Made by a program: the position numbers and the translations under genes
Notes under the pieces: generated by a model
The model's input: only the letters and a program-made list of their open reading frames with translations
What the model was told of the DNA's origin: nothing
The model's database searches: none
In this document: piece after piece, positions 27,826 to 40,276 of the stretch
How positions within the stretch are numbered: position 1 is the stretch's first letter
How the letters are laid out: each line of letters opens with the position of its first letter
Assembly (NCBI RefSeq): GCF_004365965.1
Contig: NZ_SOEB01000003.1
Coordinates: 211,951-275,950, forward strand
Direction of reading: 5' to 3'
DNA from: Rhodovulum visakhapatnamense
GTDB lineage: Bacteria; Pseudomonadota; Alphaproteobacteria; Rhodobacterales; Rhodobacteraceae
Length of the DNA stretch: 64,000 nt

Positions 27826-29220
27826 TCAGTTGGTGATCAGTTCGGGGCCCATCAACGATGTCGGCAACCAGATCGAGAGCCAGGGCACATAGGTCACCAG
27901 GATCAGGAAGACGAACAGCACCGCCAGGAACGGCAGCGCCGCGCGCACCACCCGCATCATCGACATGCCCGCCACGCCCGAGGTCACGAAGAGGTTCAGC
28001 CCGACGGGCGGTGTGATCATCCCGATTTCCATGTTCACCACCATGATGATGCCCAGATGGATCGGATCGACCCCCAGCTCGATCGCGATCGGGAAAACCA
28101 GCGGCGCCACGATCACGATCAGCCCCGAGGGCTCCATGAACTGCCCGCCGATCAGCAGGATCACGTTGACCACGATCAGGAAGACGATCTTGCCGAAGCC
28201 CGCTTCGAGCATCGCGCTGGCGATCTTCTGCGGGATCTGCTCGTCGGTCAGCACATGCTTGAGGATCAGCGCATTGGCGATGATGAACATCAGCATGATG
28301 GTCAACTTCGCCGCATCCAGAAGCGTGCGCCGGGTGTCGCGGTGGATGAACCCGGTCAGCAGCGCCTGCGGCCTCTGCCAAAGCGCAACCGGCCCGCGCC
28401 CGTCCCGCGCCTTCAGGGGGCCCATGTCGCGATAGACGAAGATCGCGATCAGGAAGGCATAGACCGAGGCCACGGCGGCGGCTTCGGTCGGCGTGAAGAC
28501 CGCCGAGGCGACGCCCGGAATGCCGTAGATGCCGCCCATGATGATGGCGATCAGCATCAGCCCCCAGAAGGCCTCGCGGAAGCTGGCCCAGATCTCGCCC
28601 CAGCCCAGCCATTCGCCCTTGGGCATGCCCTTCACATGGGCCATGACATAGATCGCGGTCATCAGCATCAGCCCGGCGACGGTGCCGGGGATGACGCCCG
28701 CCAGGAACATCCGGCCGACCGAGACATCGGTTGCCGAGGCATAGACCACCATCACGATGGAGGGCGGAATGAGGATGCCCAGCGTGCCCGCGTTGCAGAT
28801 CACGCCCGCCGCGAAGTCGCGGGTATAGCCCACCTTCCGCATCGCCGCGATCACGATCGACCCGATGGCCACCACGGTCGCGGGGGACGAGCCCGAAAGG
28901 GCTGCAAACAGCATGCAGGCGAAGACGCCCGCAATGGCCAGCCCGCCCCGCAGATGCCCGACGCAGGCGATGGCAAAGCGGATGATCCGCCGCGCGACGC
29001 CGCCCGTCGACATGAAGCTCGAGGCAAGGATGAAGAATGGAATGGCGAGCAGCGTGTAATGCCCCGCCATCGAGTGATAGAGCGACTGCGCCACCGCCGC
29101 CAGCGAGGTGTCGGAGAACAGCAGCAGGAAGATGATCGAGGCCATGCCCAGCGACACCGCGATCGGCACGCCGATCAGCAGGAACCCCACGACCATGACA
29201 AACAAAAGCACGACATGCAT
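27826..29220 (-). CDS. dctM: TRAP transporter large permease subunit (DctM type)
   Basis: 464 aa with about twelve or more membrane segments; the main translocation subunit of a sodium-driven TRAP importer. It starts MHVVLLFVMVVGFLLIGVPIAVSLG. Conserved stretches include FALSGSSPATVVAIGSIVIAAM, AGTLGILIPPSIVMVVYA and the C-terminal GMITPPVGLNLFVTSGVAG. The start codon lies 3 bases after the dctQ stop. The best-known relatives carry C4-dicarboxylates, but substrate cannot be read from this subunit. Confidence 0.93.
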   Translation of the reverse strand: MHVVLLFVMVVGFLLIGVPIAVSLGMASIIFLLLFSDTSLAAVAQSLYHSMAGHYTLLAIPFFILASSFMSTGGVARRIIRFAIACVGHLRGGLAIAGVFACMLFAALSGSSPATVVAIGSIVIAAMRKVGYTRDFAAGVICNAGTLGILIPPSIVMVVYASATDVSVGRMFLAGVIPGTVAGLMLMTAIYVMAHVKGMPKGEWLGWGEIWASFREAFWGLMLIAIIMGGIYGIPGVASAVFTPTEAAAVASVYAFLIAIFVYRDMGPLKARDGRGPVALWQRPQALLTGFIHRDTRRTLLDAAKLTIMLMFIIANALILKHVLTDEQIPQKIASAMLEAGFGKIVFLIVVNVILLIGGQFMEPSGLIVIVAPLVFPIAIELGVDPIHLGIIMVVNMEIGMITPPVGLNLFVTSGVAGMSMMRVVRAALPFLAVLFVFLILVTYVPWLSIWLPTSLMGPELITN

Positions 29221-29223
29221 GGC

Positions 29224-29919
29224 TCAGGCGTCCTTCTCGCGGGCGGCTTCTTCGACCGCGTCCTCTGCCTCGTGGCTGACGATCAGCCCCTGCTGGCGGC
29301 CGGTGATGATCCGGAAAGCCGCCTCGATCAGCCGGTACAGCATCATCGCCACCCCGAACGGGATGATCGCGTAGGGCACGGCGATGGGCAGTTTTTCGTA
29401 GGGGTCCTCGCCCTCGGGCAGGAACAGGTATTCCAGCGGCGCGCGCAGGAACTCGGGCAGCGGGATCCGCTCGGTCGGCACATAGCCGCGATAATCCCAG
29501 GGCTTCATCTCCTCGAAGCCGGTCGGAAACCAGTGCCCGGTCGTCGGCGCCAGGTTCGCGAAGGGCGCCCAGTAATCCCAGGCCCCTTTCATCATCAGCG
29601 CCGCATAGACCAGACAGATCGCCACCGCGACGAGAGAAAAGAGCCGCTGGGCCCGGGACGACAGCATGTTGAGGACCGCGTCCACCCCCAGATGCATGGT
29701 GATCTTGAACCCGTAGGCGATGCCGAACAGCACCAGCCAGGCGAACAGGATCAGCGTCAGCTCGAGGCTCCAGACGAGGCTCGCGTTGAAGACATAGCGC
29801 AGCACCACGTTGACGAAGGTGACCAGCACCATCAGCCCCAGCAGAAGCGCGATCACCGTCTCTTCGACGGCATGGACCGCGCGCCCCAGCGCGGTTTTTG
29901 GCCGATAGGCTCCACTCAT
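29224..29919 (-). CDS. dctQ: TRAP transporter small permease subunit (DctQ type)
   Basis: 231 aa with four membrane helices. The first part contains VIALLLGLMVLVTFVNVVLRYVFNASLVWSLEL, and a hydrophilic loop of about 60 residues follows the third helix (ANLAPTTGHWFPTGFEEMKPWDYRGYV). That long loop and length match the DctQ of classical C4-dicarboxylate DctPQM systems better than the shorter DctQ of other TRAP systems. The acidic C-terminal tail is cytoplasmic by prediction. Confidence 0.88.
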   Translation of the reverse strand: MSGAYRPKTALGRAVHAVEETVIALLLGLMVLVTFVNVVLRYVFNASLVWSLELTLILFAWLVLFGIAYGFKITMHLGVDAVLNMLSSRAQRLFSLVAVAICLVYAALMMKGAWDYWAPFANLAPTTGHWFPTGFEEMKPWDYRGYVPTERIPLPEFLRAPLEYLFLPEGEDPYEKLPIAVPYAIIPFGVAMMLYRLIEAAFRIITGRQQGLIVSHEAEDAVEEAAREKDA

Positions 29920-30008
29920 CGTCCCAGGCCTCCCTCGGGCATGGCGAACAGGTGCCAGAAGCGGCGGTGCCCGTCAGAGCCACCGCCGCCCGGCGCCGGT
30001 ACGGCGTC

Positions 30009-31007
30009 TTAGTACTGGTCGTTGATTTCCTGCGCCGCCGCGATGGCGTCGGCACCGACATCGCCCTCGAACTGGGCCCAGACCGGCTTCATGGCATCGA
30101 CCCAGGCCTGACGCTGTTCGGGCGTCAGTTCGCGCACCGTGGTGCCCGCGTCGATGATCGCCTGCTTGGCCTGCTGGTTGACATTGGTCGACTCGGTGTT
30201 CCGCTCGACCGTCACCTCATGCAGGATGGTGGCCAGCTGGTCGCGGATCTCGGGGTCGAGCCCCTCCCACCATTCGACCGAGGTCACGACCATGTAGTCG
30301 ATCACGCCATGGTTGGTCTCGGTGATGCCATCCTGCACCTCGAAGAACTTCTGGGTGTAGATGTTCGACCAGGTGTTTTCCTGCCCGTCGACGACGCCCG
30401 TCTGCAGCGCGCCATAGACCTCGGAGAAGGCCATCGGCTGCGGGCTGGCATCGAGCGCTTCCATCTGCGCCACCAGCACGTCAGAGGCCTGCACCCGGAA
30501 TTTCAGCCCCTTGGCATCCTCGGGCAGCAGCAGCGGCTTGTCGGCCGAGAACTGCTTGAGCCCGTTATGCCAGAATTCCAGCCCCAGAAGTCCCCGGCGC
30601 ATCATCGACTGCTTCATCGCCTGGCCGGTTTCGGAGTTCTGGAACGCGTCGATGGCATCCATGTTCTTGAACATGAAGGGCAGATCGAAGATCCGCAGCT
30701 TCTTGGTGTATTTCTCGAATTTCGACAGCGACGGCGCGGCCATCTGGACATCGCCGTTCAGCATCGCCTCCAGCACCTTGTCGTCGTCGTAAAGCGTGGT
30801 GTTGGGATAGACTTCCATGCAGACCTTGCCGTCCATCTCGTCATTGACGCGGGCGGCCAGCAGGTCGGCGGCAAGGCCCTTGGGGCTGGTCGCACTGGTG
30901 ACATGGCTGAACTTGATAACGGCTTCGCCCGGATCGCAGGCCGCGAAGGCGGCCCCGGCGGACAGGGTCAGGGCCACGGCCGTGGCGGTAGTGGTCAGAG
31001 CTTTCAT
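30009..31007 (-). CDS. dctP: TRAP transporter solute-binding protein (DctP type)
   Basis: 332 aa from ATG 31007 with GGAGG upstream. A signal peptide of about 22 residues (MKALTTTATAVALTLSAGAAFA) precedes the DctP fold: KFSHVTSATSPKGLAADLLAARVN, the substrate-pocket region GLKFRVQASDVLVAQMEALDASPQPMAFSEVYGALQTGVVDGQENTWSN. The Arg in KFRVQ would bind a carboxylate, and the overall pattern favours C4-dicarboxylates such as malate or succinate. It is first in the dctP-dctQ-dctM operon, about 90 bases from dctQ. Confidence 0.9.
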   Translation of the reverse strand: MKALTTTATAVALTLSAGAAFAACDPGEAVIKFSHVTSATSPKGLAADLLAARVNDEMDGKVCMEVYPNTTLYDDDKVLEAMLNGDVQMAAPSLSKFEKYTKKLRIFDLPFMFKNMDAIDAFQNSETGQAMKQSMMRRGLLGLEFWHNGLKQFSADKPLLLPEDAKGLKFRVQASDVLVAQMEALDASPQPMAFSEVYGALQTGVVDGQENTWSNIYTQKFFEVQDGITETNHGVIDYMVVTSVEWWEGLDPEIRDQLATILHEVTVERNTESTNVNQQAKQAIIDAGTTVRELTPEQRQAWVDAMKPVWAQFEGDVGADAIAAAQEINDQY

Positions 31008-31140
31008 GCGATCCTCCCAAGATCTGAGCATCCCCCCCCTTCGGGGACGTAGCCTCGGTTTATCGCCGATGATCTTGCGTGTCTCAAGCAAAACCAAACT
31101 CTTCCCCATGGGGACTGCGCGCAATGGTCGCTCCGCGCGC

Positions 31141-31168
31141 GTCAGGCCGGGTCAGGCCGGGTCAGGCC
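31141..31168. repeat. Tandem 10-bp repeat at the end of the Crp/Fnr gene
   Basis: GTCAGGCCGG is repeated two full times and most of a third, spanning the stop codon of the Crp/Fnr gene (31162-31164). It is probably replication slippage and may have changed the C-terminal residues. Confidence 0.7.
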
Positions 31169-31878
31169 TCCAGCCGTTCGCAACCGGCCCAGACCGGCAG
31201 ATGCGACCGTTTCAAGATGTTCATGATCCGCGGCTGATCGACGATCCGCACCCAGCCATAGCCGGTCTCGATCAGCCCCTCCTCGACCAGGCGCCGCATC
31301 ACCCGGTTGGCGGAATTCCGCGACAGCCCGGCCATTTCCGCAAGATCGGCCTGGGTCAGCGGAAACTCGGTGGCGCCATCGTTGAAATCGTAAAGGCGGC
31401 GCAGGGTAATGAGGATGCGAACCGAATTGTCGCGATGCACATTTGCATGCAGCAACTGGCCGAGGTTGTCGAAATGACTGACAATGTTCGCCGCAACGTG
31501 GCGCCAGGTGTCGGGATCGGACATTGCAACCGTCTCGATATGATGCGCCGAGACCGCCAGCACGGAGGCATCGCGCCGCGCAATCGCCGAGATGCGCCGC
31601 TGCGTCATGCCCGGCATGCCGACGGCGCCAAGCCAGTTTCCGGCCTTGGCGACAAAGCCAAGACGCGGGCCGTCGACTCCGGGCTCAAGCACCACGTCAA
31701 CCACTCCGTCAACGATTCCAACCATGTCCGGTGACGGATCGGCCATGTGAAACAGCGCCTCGCCCCGGCGAAAGCTGCGCAGCCGGGCACCGGCAAGCAG
31801 CAGATCGACAAAATGCACCGGAAGAGACCGCAACCAGCCGACTTGACGGATTCGGAGTTTCGCCTGCTCGATTTTCAT
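31162..31878 (-). CDS. Crp/Fnr-family transcriptional regulator
   Basis: 238 aa: an N-terminal cyclic-nucleotide-binding-like domain (about 20-140, LRSFRRGEALFHMADPSPDMVGIVDG) and a C-terminal winged helix with TQADLAEMAGLSRNSANRVMRRLVEEGLIE at about 175-205. No N-terminal Cys cluster of FNR is present, and no clear cAMP phosphate-binding RSA motif is seen, so its ligand is unknown. It lies upstream of dctP on the same strand, 154 bases away, and may control the TRAP operon. Confidence 0.88.
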   Translation of the reverse strand: MKIEQAKLRIRQVGWLRSLPVHFVDLLLAGARLRSFRRGEALFHMADPSPDMVGIVDGVVDVVLEPGVDGPRLGFVAKAGNWLGAVGMPGMTQRRISAIARRDASVLAVSAHHIETVAMSDPDTWRHVAANIVSHFDNLGQLLHANVHRDNSVRILITLRRLYDFNDGATEFPLTQADLAEMAGLSRNSANRVMRRLVEEGLIETGYGWVRIVDQPRIMNILKRSHLPVWAGCERLEA

Positions 31879-32267
31879 AAATTGTCAAATACCAGACGGC
31901 CCGGAGGCAATTGCATCGAGGACGACATTTCCCCGGGAGCAACGCAGCGTAACAGGTTTTTTGCATTTGCAAATTGAAACCGGCGGACAAGCCAATGCTC
32001 TGAAACTCCATGGCGTTGCGTGTCGGCCATCGCGTGTGCCGCCCGGCCGCGCCACCGTCAACCCTGCGCGCTGCGGCATAGCGCACGACAGCACCGCGGC
32101 ATTTGCGCTTGATCTGAGTCATGGTCGCCGTTACCGCAATCGTCGAAAACCCGGCCCGCCGGGTGGTAACGGAATTGCGACCTGCTGAGGGGCGCGATGG
32201 GGGTTTTCCCGCCCGAGAAGGACACCTAGAAGGAGGAACGGGGCGCTCGCCCCGTCGCGTGACATTC
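31879..32267. other. Divergent regulatory region between the Crp/Fnr gene and fpr
   Basis: This 389-bp gap has an AT-rich segment close to the Crp/Fnr gene. It contains a perfect palindrome ATTTGCAAAT at 31965-31974, a plausible regulator site. I cannot place a confident -35/-10 pair for either gene. No reading frame here looks like a protein. Confidence 0.45.
32231..32255 (+). promoter_or_regulatory. Shine-Dalgarno followed by spacer hairpin at fpr
   Basis: AGGAGG at 32231-32236 is the best ribosome site near fpr, but lies about 31 bases before ATG 32268. Between them ACGGGGC (32238-32244) and GCCCCGT (32249-32255) form a 7-bp stem with a tetraloop, which would shorten the effective distance to about 14 bases. 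An in-frame GTG at 32259 is an alternative start, still far from AGGAGG without the hairpin. Confidence 0.5.
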
Positions 32268-33083
32268 ATGAACCAGCAGACTGCCGTGACAGAGCCCGCC
32301 AAGAAGACCCTGCCCGATGCGCAGACCGTGACCGAGGTTCGCCACTATACCGACCGGCTGTTCTATTTCCGCACCTCGCGTCCGCAATCGCTGCGCTTCC
32401 GCTCGGGCGAATTCGTGATGATCGGGCTGCCGGGCGATGACGGCAAGCCGATCATGCGCGCCTATTCGATCGCCTCGCCCTCCTGGGACGAAGGCCTCGA
32501 TTTCTACTCGATCAAGGTGCAGGACGGCCCGCTGACCTCGCGGCTTCAGCATATCCAGCCCGGCGACCAGATCATCCTGCGCCCCAAACCCGTCGGCACG
32601 CTGGTGCTCGATGCGCTGCTGCCCGGCAAGCGTCTGTGGTTTTTGGCGACCGGCACCGGCATCGCCCCCTTCGCCAGCCTGATGCGCGACCCCGATACCT
32701 ACGAGCGGTATGACGAGGTCATCATGATGCATACCTGCCGCGAGGTGGCGGAACTGGAATTCGGCCGCCAGCTGATCGAAAGCCTGCCCGAGGACCCGCT
32801 GATCGGGGAATTCGTCGGCGACAAGCTGAAATACTATCCCACCACGACCCGCGAGACGTCGAAATGGATGGGCCGGGTGACCGACAACCTCGCCTCGGGC
32901 AAGGTCTTCGCAGATCTCGGCCTTGACGGCACCCAGATGGACCCTGCCATCGACCGCGCCATGGTCTGCGGATCGCTCGACTTCAACAAGGACGTGATGG
33001 CGATCATGGAAGGCTGGGGCCTGAACGAGGGCGCCAATTCCGAACCCGCCGAATATGTGGTCGAGAAAGCCTTCGTCGGCTGA
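32268..33083 (+). CDS. fpr: Ferredoxin/flavodoxin--NADP+ reductase
   Basis: A FAD flavoenzyme moving electrons between NADPH and ferredoxin or flavodoxin. 271 aa of the bacterial FPR subclass. The FAD site is RAYSIASPSWDEGLDFYSIKV near residue 65 and the NADP site is WFLATGTGIAPFASLM near residue 125. The C-terminus ending AEYVVEKAFVG is typical of subclass I alphaproteobacterial FPRs. A strong terminator follows. Confidence 0.94.
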   Translation: MNQQTAVTEPAKKTLPDAQTVTEVRHYTDRLFYFRTSRPQSLRFRSGEFVMIGLPGDDGKPIMRAYSIASPSWDEGLDFYSIKVQDGPLTSRLQHIQPGDQIILRPKPVGTLVLDALLPGKRLWFLATGTGIAPFASLMRDPDTYERYDEVIMMHTCREVAELEFGRQLIESLPEDPLIGEFVGDKLKYYPTTTRETSKWMGRVTDNLASGKVFADLGLDGTQMDPAIDRAMVCGSLDFNKDVMAIMEGWGLNEGANSEPAEYVVEKAFVG

Positions 33084-33105
33084 CATCCCTTCGCGCCCGT
33101 TTAAG

Positions 33106-33138
33106 ACGCCCCGCCCGGCTTGCCCGGCGGGGCGTTTT
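33106..33138 (+). terminator. Rho-independent terminator of fpr
   Basis: ACGCCCCGCC (33106-33115) pairs perfectly with GGCGGGGCGT (33126-33135) and is followed by TTT, then GCTTT. It begins 22 bases past the fpr stop. Confidence 0.85.
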
Positions 33139-33161
33139 GCTTTGGGCCCTGCCCCGTGCAC

Positions 33162-33197
33162 AAAAAAGCCGCCGCACTCCCAGGGAGGAGGCGGCGG
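33162..33197 (-). terminator. Rho-independent terminator of the small SOS gene
   Basis: On the minus strand CCGCCGC (33197-33191) pairs with GCGGCGG (33175-33169) and is followed, after one C, by six T (33167-33162). It lies about 90 bases past the stop of the 40-aa gene and faces it, giving that gene its own transcript end. Confidence 0.75.
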
Positions 33198-33286
33198 TCA
33201 GGAAGCGGTCCGGCGCGGCGGAAGAGGCAGGCTTCGCGACTACCCGGGGACGGGTCCGGCACAGGACAGCAGGCAGCGGATGGGGC

Positions 33287-33409
33287 TCAGACAAGCCCCG
33301 GAAGATGGAGCCCCGCGACCAGCAGCACCATCAGCGCGGCGGCGCCTGCGGCGTCCTGCCAAAGCGTGGCGCGGCAGCGGGTCAGGACGGATCTCAGCTC
33401 GGTCAGCAT
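33287..33409 (-). CDS. Small SOS-controlled membrane protein (40 aa)
   Basis: ATG 33409 has GGAG 8 bases upstream. The protein is 40 residues. A charged N-terminus with MLTELRSVLTRCRATLW is followed by one hydrophobic helix (about 21-38, AGAAALMVLLVAGLHLPGL), predicted to span the membrane with the N-terminus inside. A consensus LexA box lies 64-78 bases upstream, and a terminator follows. In Caulobacter the small membrane protein SidA is induced by SOS and blocks division; size, topology and control agree, but sequence identity is not claimed. A regulatory leader or chance frame is the alternative. Confidence 0.65.
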   Translation of the reverse strand: MLTELRSVLTRCRATLWQDAAGAAALMVLLVAGLHLPGLV

Positions 33410-33434
33410 GGGTCGGGCTCCGGTGTCGATCAGT

Positions 33435-33449
33435 GTTGCTACTTTGTTC
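33435..33449. promoter_or_regulatory. Second, imperfect LexA box
   Basis: GTTG-N7-GTTC (33435-33438 and 33446-33449), one mismatch from GTTC-N7-GTTC, lies between the perfect box and the start of the 40-aa gene. It could add to repression or be fortuitous. Confidence 0.4.
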
Positions 33450-33472
33450 TCATTTCCGGCGCCACCTGTAAA

Positions 33473-33487
33473 GAACTTTTTAGGAAC
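33473..33487. promoter_or_regulatory. LexA (SOS) box
   Basis: GAAC-N7-GAAC (33473-33476, 33484-33487), which on the minus strand is GTTC-CTAAAAA-GTTC, the alphaproteobacterial LexA consensus. It sits between the recG stop (33516) and the 40-aa gene, and the only downstream gene on that strand is the 40-aa one. TTTACA directly after the box could be its -35 element. Confidence 0.75.
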
Positions 33488-33515
33488 ATTTAACAGATGC
33501 CGTCGGACCAGGGGC

Positions 33516-37798
<4,283 letters not shown>

Positions 37799-38515
37799 TC
37801 AGGCGCCGATAGCGAAGGACCCCGGCATGGCCTGACCCGGCTCGGGGTCGCGCAGGACATAGCCCCGGCCCCAGACCGTCTCGATATAGGTTTCGCCGCC
37901 CGTGGCCTGGGCGAGCTTCTTGCGCAGCTTGCAGATGAAGACGTCGATGATCTTCAGCTCGGGCTCGTCCATGCCGCCATAGAGATGGTTCAGGAACATC
38001 TCCTTGGTCAGGGTCGTCCCCTTGCGAAGCGACAGAAGCTCGAGCATCTGATATTCCTTGCCGGTCAGATGCACCGGCTTGCCTTCGACCTCGACCGTCT
38101 TGGCGTCCAGGTTGACCTCGATCTTGCCGGTGCGAATCACCGACTGAGAGTGCCCCTTGGACCGGCGGATGATGGCGTGGATCCGCGCCACAAGTTCCTC
38201 GCGGTGGAACGGCTTGGTCATGTAATCGTCCGCGCCGAAGCCGAAGCCCTTGATCTTGTTCTCGGTATCGGCTGCGCCCGAGAGGATCAGGATCGGCGTG
38301 TCGATGCGTGCCAGACGCAGCTGACGCAGGACCTCATGCCCGTTCATGTCGGGCAGGTTGAGGTCAAGAAGAATCAAATCGTAGTCATAGAGCTTTGCAA
38401 GATCTATGCCCTCTTCCCCAAGGTCTGTGGTATAGACGTTGAGGTTGGCATGGGTCAGCATAAGCTCGATGCTCTTCGCTGTGGTCGGATCGTCTTCCAC
38501 CAACAGAACGCGCAT
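37799..38515 (-). CDS. ctrA: Cell-cycle response regulator CtrA
   Basis: 238 aa, receiver plus OmpR-type winged helix. Phospho-acceptor D51 in [13 protein letters not shown], acidic D8-D9, Lys in [28 protein letters not shown], and the near-invariant CtrA DNA-binding segment [50 protein letters not shown]. In Rhodobacterales CtrA is usually non-essential and controls motility, gene transfer agents and phosphorelay outputs. It is preceded by sciP on the same strand. Confidence 0.96.
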   Translation of the reverse strand: MRVLLVEDDPTTAKSIELMLTHANLNVYTTDLGEEGIDLAKLYDYDLILLDLNLPDMNGHEVLRQLRLARIDTPILILSGAADTENKIKGFGFGADDYMTKPFHREELVARIHAIIRRSKGHSQSVIRTGKIEVNLDAKTVEVEGKPVHLTGKEYQMLELLSLRKGTTLTKEMFLNHLYGGMDEPELKIIDVFICKLRKKLAQATGGETYIETVWGRGYVLRDPEPGQAMPGSFAIGA

Positions 38516-38555
38516 GGCTAGGTCTCCGCTAAGTACCGTCGAACTTTGTCGCACC

Positions 38556-38620
38556 CTGACGAACAATGGTTAATTGCACGTTACCTTAACATTTACCCTA
38601 GCATTTACAATTTGAGGTTG
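38556..38620. promoter_or_regulatory. AT-rich ctrA upstream region with direct repeats
   Basis: Inside the 132-bp gap between sciP and ctrA, CATTTAC occurs twice (38590-38596, 38602-38608), 12 bases apart, and TTAA occurs at several points, including GTTAA and CTTAAC. CtrA sites are TTAA-N7-TTAA; no perfect pair is present, so autoregulation is only suggested. Confidence 0.4.
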
Positions 38621-38647
38621 TCTAGAAGCAATTCGACTCGACCGTCC

Positions 38648-38932
38648 TCAAAGCTCTGTCCGGCGGTTTGATTTGAGCGACGTGACCTTGAGCCCGGCGA
38701 TCCCGAACTCGCGTACTGCCTTCTTCCAGCTGGAAAATTCCTCGGCGGACAGGGTGTAGCGATCAAGCGCCTCCTCCTCGGAGATCAGGCCCGCGGCGAC
38801 GGCCTTGACCACGGCCGCCTTGCGGCTGGCCACCCAGCGGCGGGTGTCGACCGGGGGAAGGTCGGCCCGGCTCATGGTGGTGCCGTCAGGCAAGTTAACG
38901 GTGCGAGGCCCGTCGATACGTTTCAGGAACAT
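38648..38932 (-). CDS. sciP: SciP-type CtrA inhibitory protein (DUF1153)
   Basis: 94 aa. The pattern ADLPPVDTRRWVASRKAAVVKAVAAGLISEEEALDRYTLSAEEFSSWKKAVREFGIAGLKVT is the DUF1153 helix-turn-helix core of Caulobacter SciP, which binds CtrA and blocks its transcription activity in G1. Direct adjacency to ctrA supports the assignment. The C-terminus is slightly longer and basic (SLKSNRRTEL). Confidence 0.88.
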   Translation of the reverse strand: MFLKRIDGPRTVNLPDGTTMSRADLPPVDTRRWVASRKAAVVKAVAAGLISEEEALDRYTLSAEEFSSWKKAVREFGIAGLKVTSLKSNRRTEL

Positions 38933-39002
38933 GGCTACTTATCCCTTGCAAATCCGGCGCGAGGGTGGCGTTTTCCTGCTTAAAGGTGGGTGAAGGCGGG
39001 TC

Positions 39003-39030
39003 TTGAGAGTATCTCGCATTTTCCTATATT
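39003..39030 (+). promoter_or_regulatory. mnmA promoter
   Basis: TTGAGA (39003-39008), 16-base spacer, TATATT (39025-39030). Transcription would start near 39037, leaving a leader of about 24 bases that includes the GGAG ribosome site. Confidence 0.6.
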
Positions 39031-39060
39031 GCCCGAGACTTGTTCCCTGGAGTTCCCACG

Positions 39061-40218
39061 ATGCCACGCGACGGCGCCCCGCGCGCTCTGAACTCGCTGG
39101 GCTTTGCAAAGCCCGAATCCGAAACCCGCGTGCTGGTCGCCATGTCCGGCGGCGTGGACAGTTCGGTCGTGGCCGCGATGCTGGCCGAGGAAGGCTATGA
39201 CGTGGTGGGAATCACCTTGCAGCTTTACGACCACGGCGCGGCGCTGGCCAAGAAGGGCGCCTGTTGCGCGGGCCGCGACATCCACGACGCCCGCCGGGTG
39301 GCCGAAAGCGTGGGCTTTCCGCATTACGTGCTCGACTATGAAAACCTCTTCCGCGACGCGGTGATCGAGGAATTCGCCGACAGCTATCTGGCGGGCGCGA
39401 CGCCGGTGCCCTGCATCCGCTGCAACGAGCGGGTCAAGTTCCGCGACCTGCTGGCGACGGCCAAGGATCTGGACGCCGACTGCATGGCGACCGGCCACTA
39501 CATCCAGCGCAAGATCGGGCCGAACGGGGCCGAGCTGCATTGCGCGGCCGATCCGGCGCGCGATCAGTCCTATTTCCTGTTCTCGACCACGCCCGACCAG
39601 CTTGATTACCTGCGATTCCCGCTGGGGCATCTGCCCAACAAGGACGCGACCCGGGCGCTGGCCGCGAAATACGGGCTGCCGGTCGCGGACAAGCCCGACA
39701 GTCAGGACATCTGCTTCGTGCCCGAGGGCAACTATGCCTCGGTGATCGAAAAGCTGCGCCCGGGTGCCGCCGAACCGGGCGAGATCGTCCATGCCGATGG
39801 CCGCGTGCTGGGGACCCACAAGGGCGTGATCCATTACACCATCGGCCAGCGCCGCGGGCTGGGGATCGGCGGGCTCGACGAACCGCTTTATGTCGTGCGG
39901 CTCGATGTCGATGCGCGGCAGGTCGTGGTCGGCCCGAAAGAGATGCTGTCGACCCGCATCGTGCCGGTCCGCGAAATCAACTGGCTGGGCGATGCCCCCC
40001 TGACCTCGCGGCCCGAATGGGAGGTCTCGGTCAAGGTGCGCTCGACCCGGCCGCCGCGCGCGGCGATCCTGCGGCCGCTGTCCGAGACCGAGGCCGAGGT
40101 CGAGCTGCTGACCCCCGAAGAGGGTGTGAGCCCCGGGCAGGCCTGCGTGCTTTATGAGACCGGGGGCAGCCGGGTGCTGGGCGGCGGCTGGATCTGGCGC
40201 GGCGCGAATCGGGGTTGA
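39061..40218 (+). CDS. mnmA: tRNA-specific 2-thiouridylase MnmA
   Basis: Makes 2-thiouridine at the wobble position of Lys, Glu and Gln tRNAs. 385 aa from ATG 39061 with GGAG upstream; a 7-residue upstream extension from TTG 39040 is unlikely. PP-loop [20 protein letters not shown], first catalytic Cys in [11 protein letters not shown], second in [12 protein letters not shown]. The C-terminal beta domain ends [12 protein letters not shown]. Confidence 0.95.
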   Translation: MPRDGAPRALNSLGFAKPESETRVLVAMSGGVDSSVVAAMLAEEGYDVVGITLQLYDHGAALAKKGACCAGRDIHDARRVAESVGFPHYVLDYENLFRDAVIEEFADSYLAGATPVPCIRCNERVKFRDLLATAKDLDADCMATGHYIQRKIGPNGAELHCAADPARDQSYFLFSTTPDQLDYLRFPLGHLPNKDATRALAAKYGLPVADKPDSQDICFVPEGNYASVIEKLRPGAAEPGEIVHADGRVLGTHKGVIHYTIGQRRGLGIGGLDEPLYVVRLDVDARQVVVGPKEMLSTRIVPVREINWLGDAPLTSRPEWEVSVKVRSTRPPRAAILRPLSETEAEVELLTPEEGVSPGQACVLYETGGSRVLGGGWIWRGANRG

Positions 40219-40276
40219 GCCGCCCGCGCCAGCCCTGCATCCTGAGCGCGAACCGGATCGAACGGAGAACGCCCGG

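Noticed and set aside
26890..30012. A 1,040-codon open frame on the plus strand
   Set aside because: It crosses hisI, the scaffold gene and the TRAP genes and is His/Arg/Asp-rich without protein character.
32121..32267. An upstream extension of fpr in the same frame
   Set aside because: Homology to ferredoxin-NADP reductases begins after ATG 32268, and the extension contains the AGGAGG site and hairpin.
33004..33294. A 96-codon minus-strand frame between fpr and the small SOS gene
   Set aside because: It runs through both terminators and overlaps the end of fpr; composition is not protein-like.
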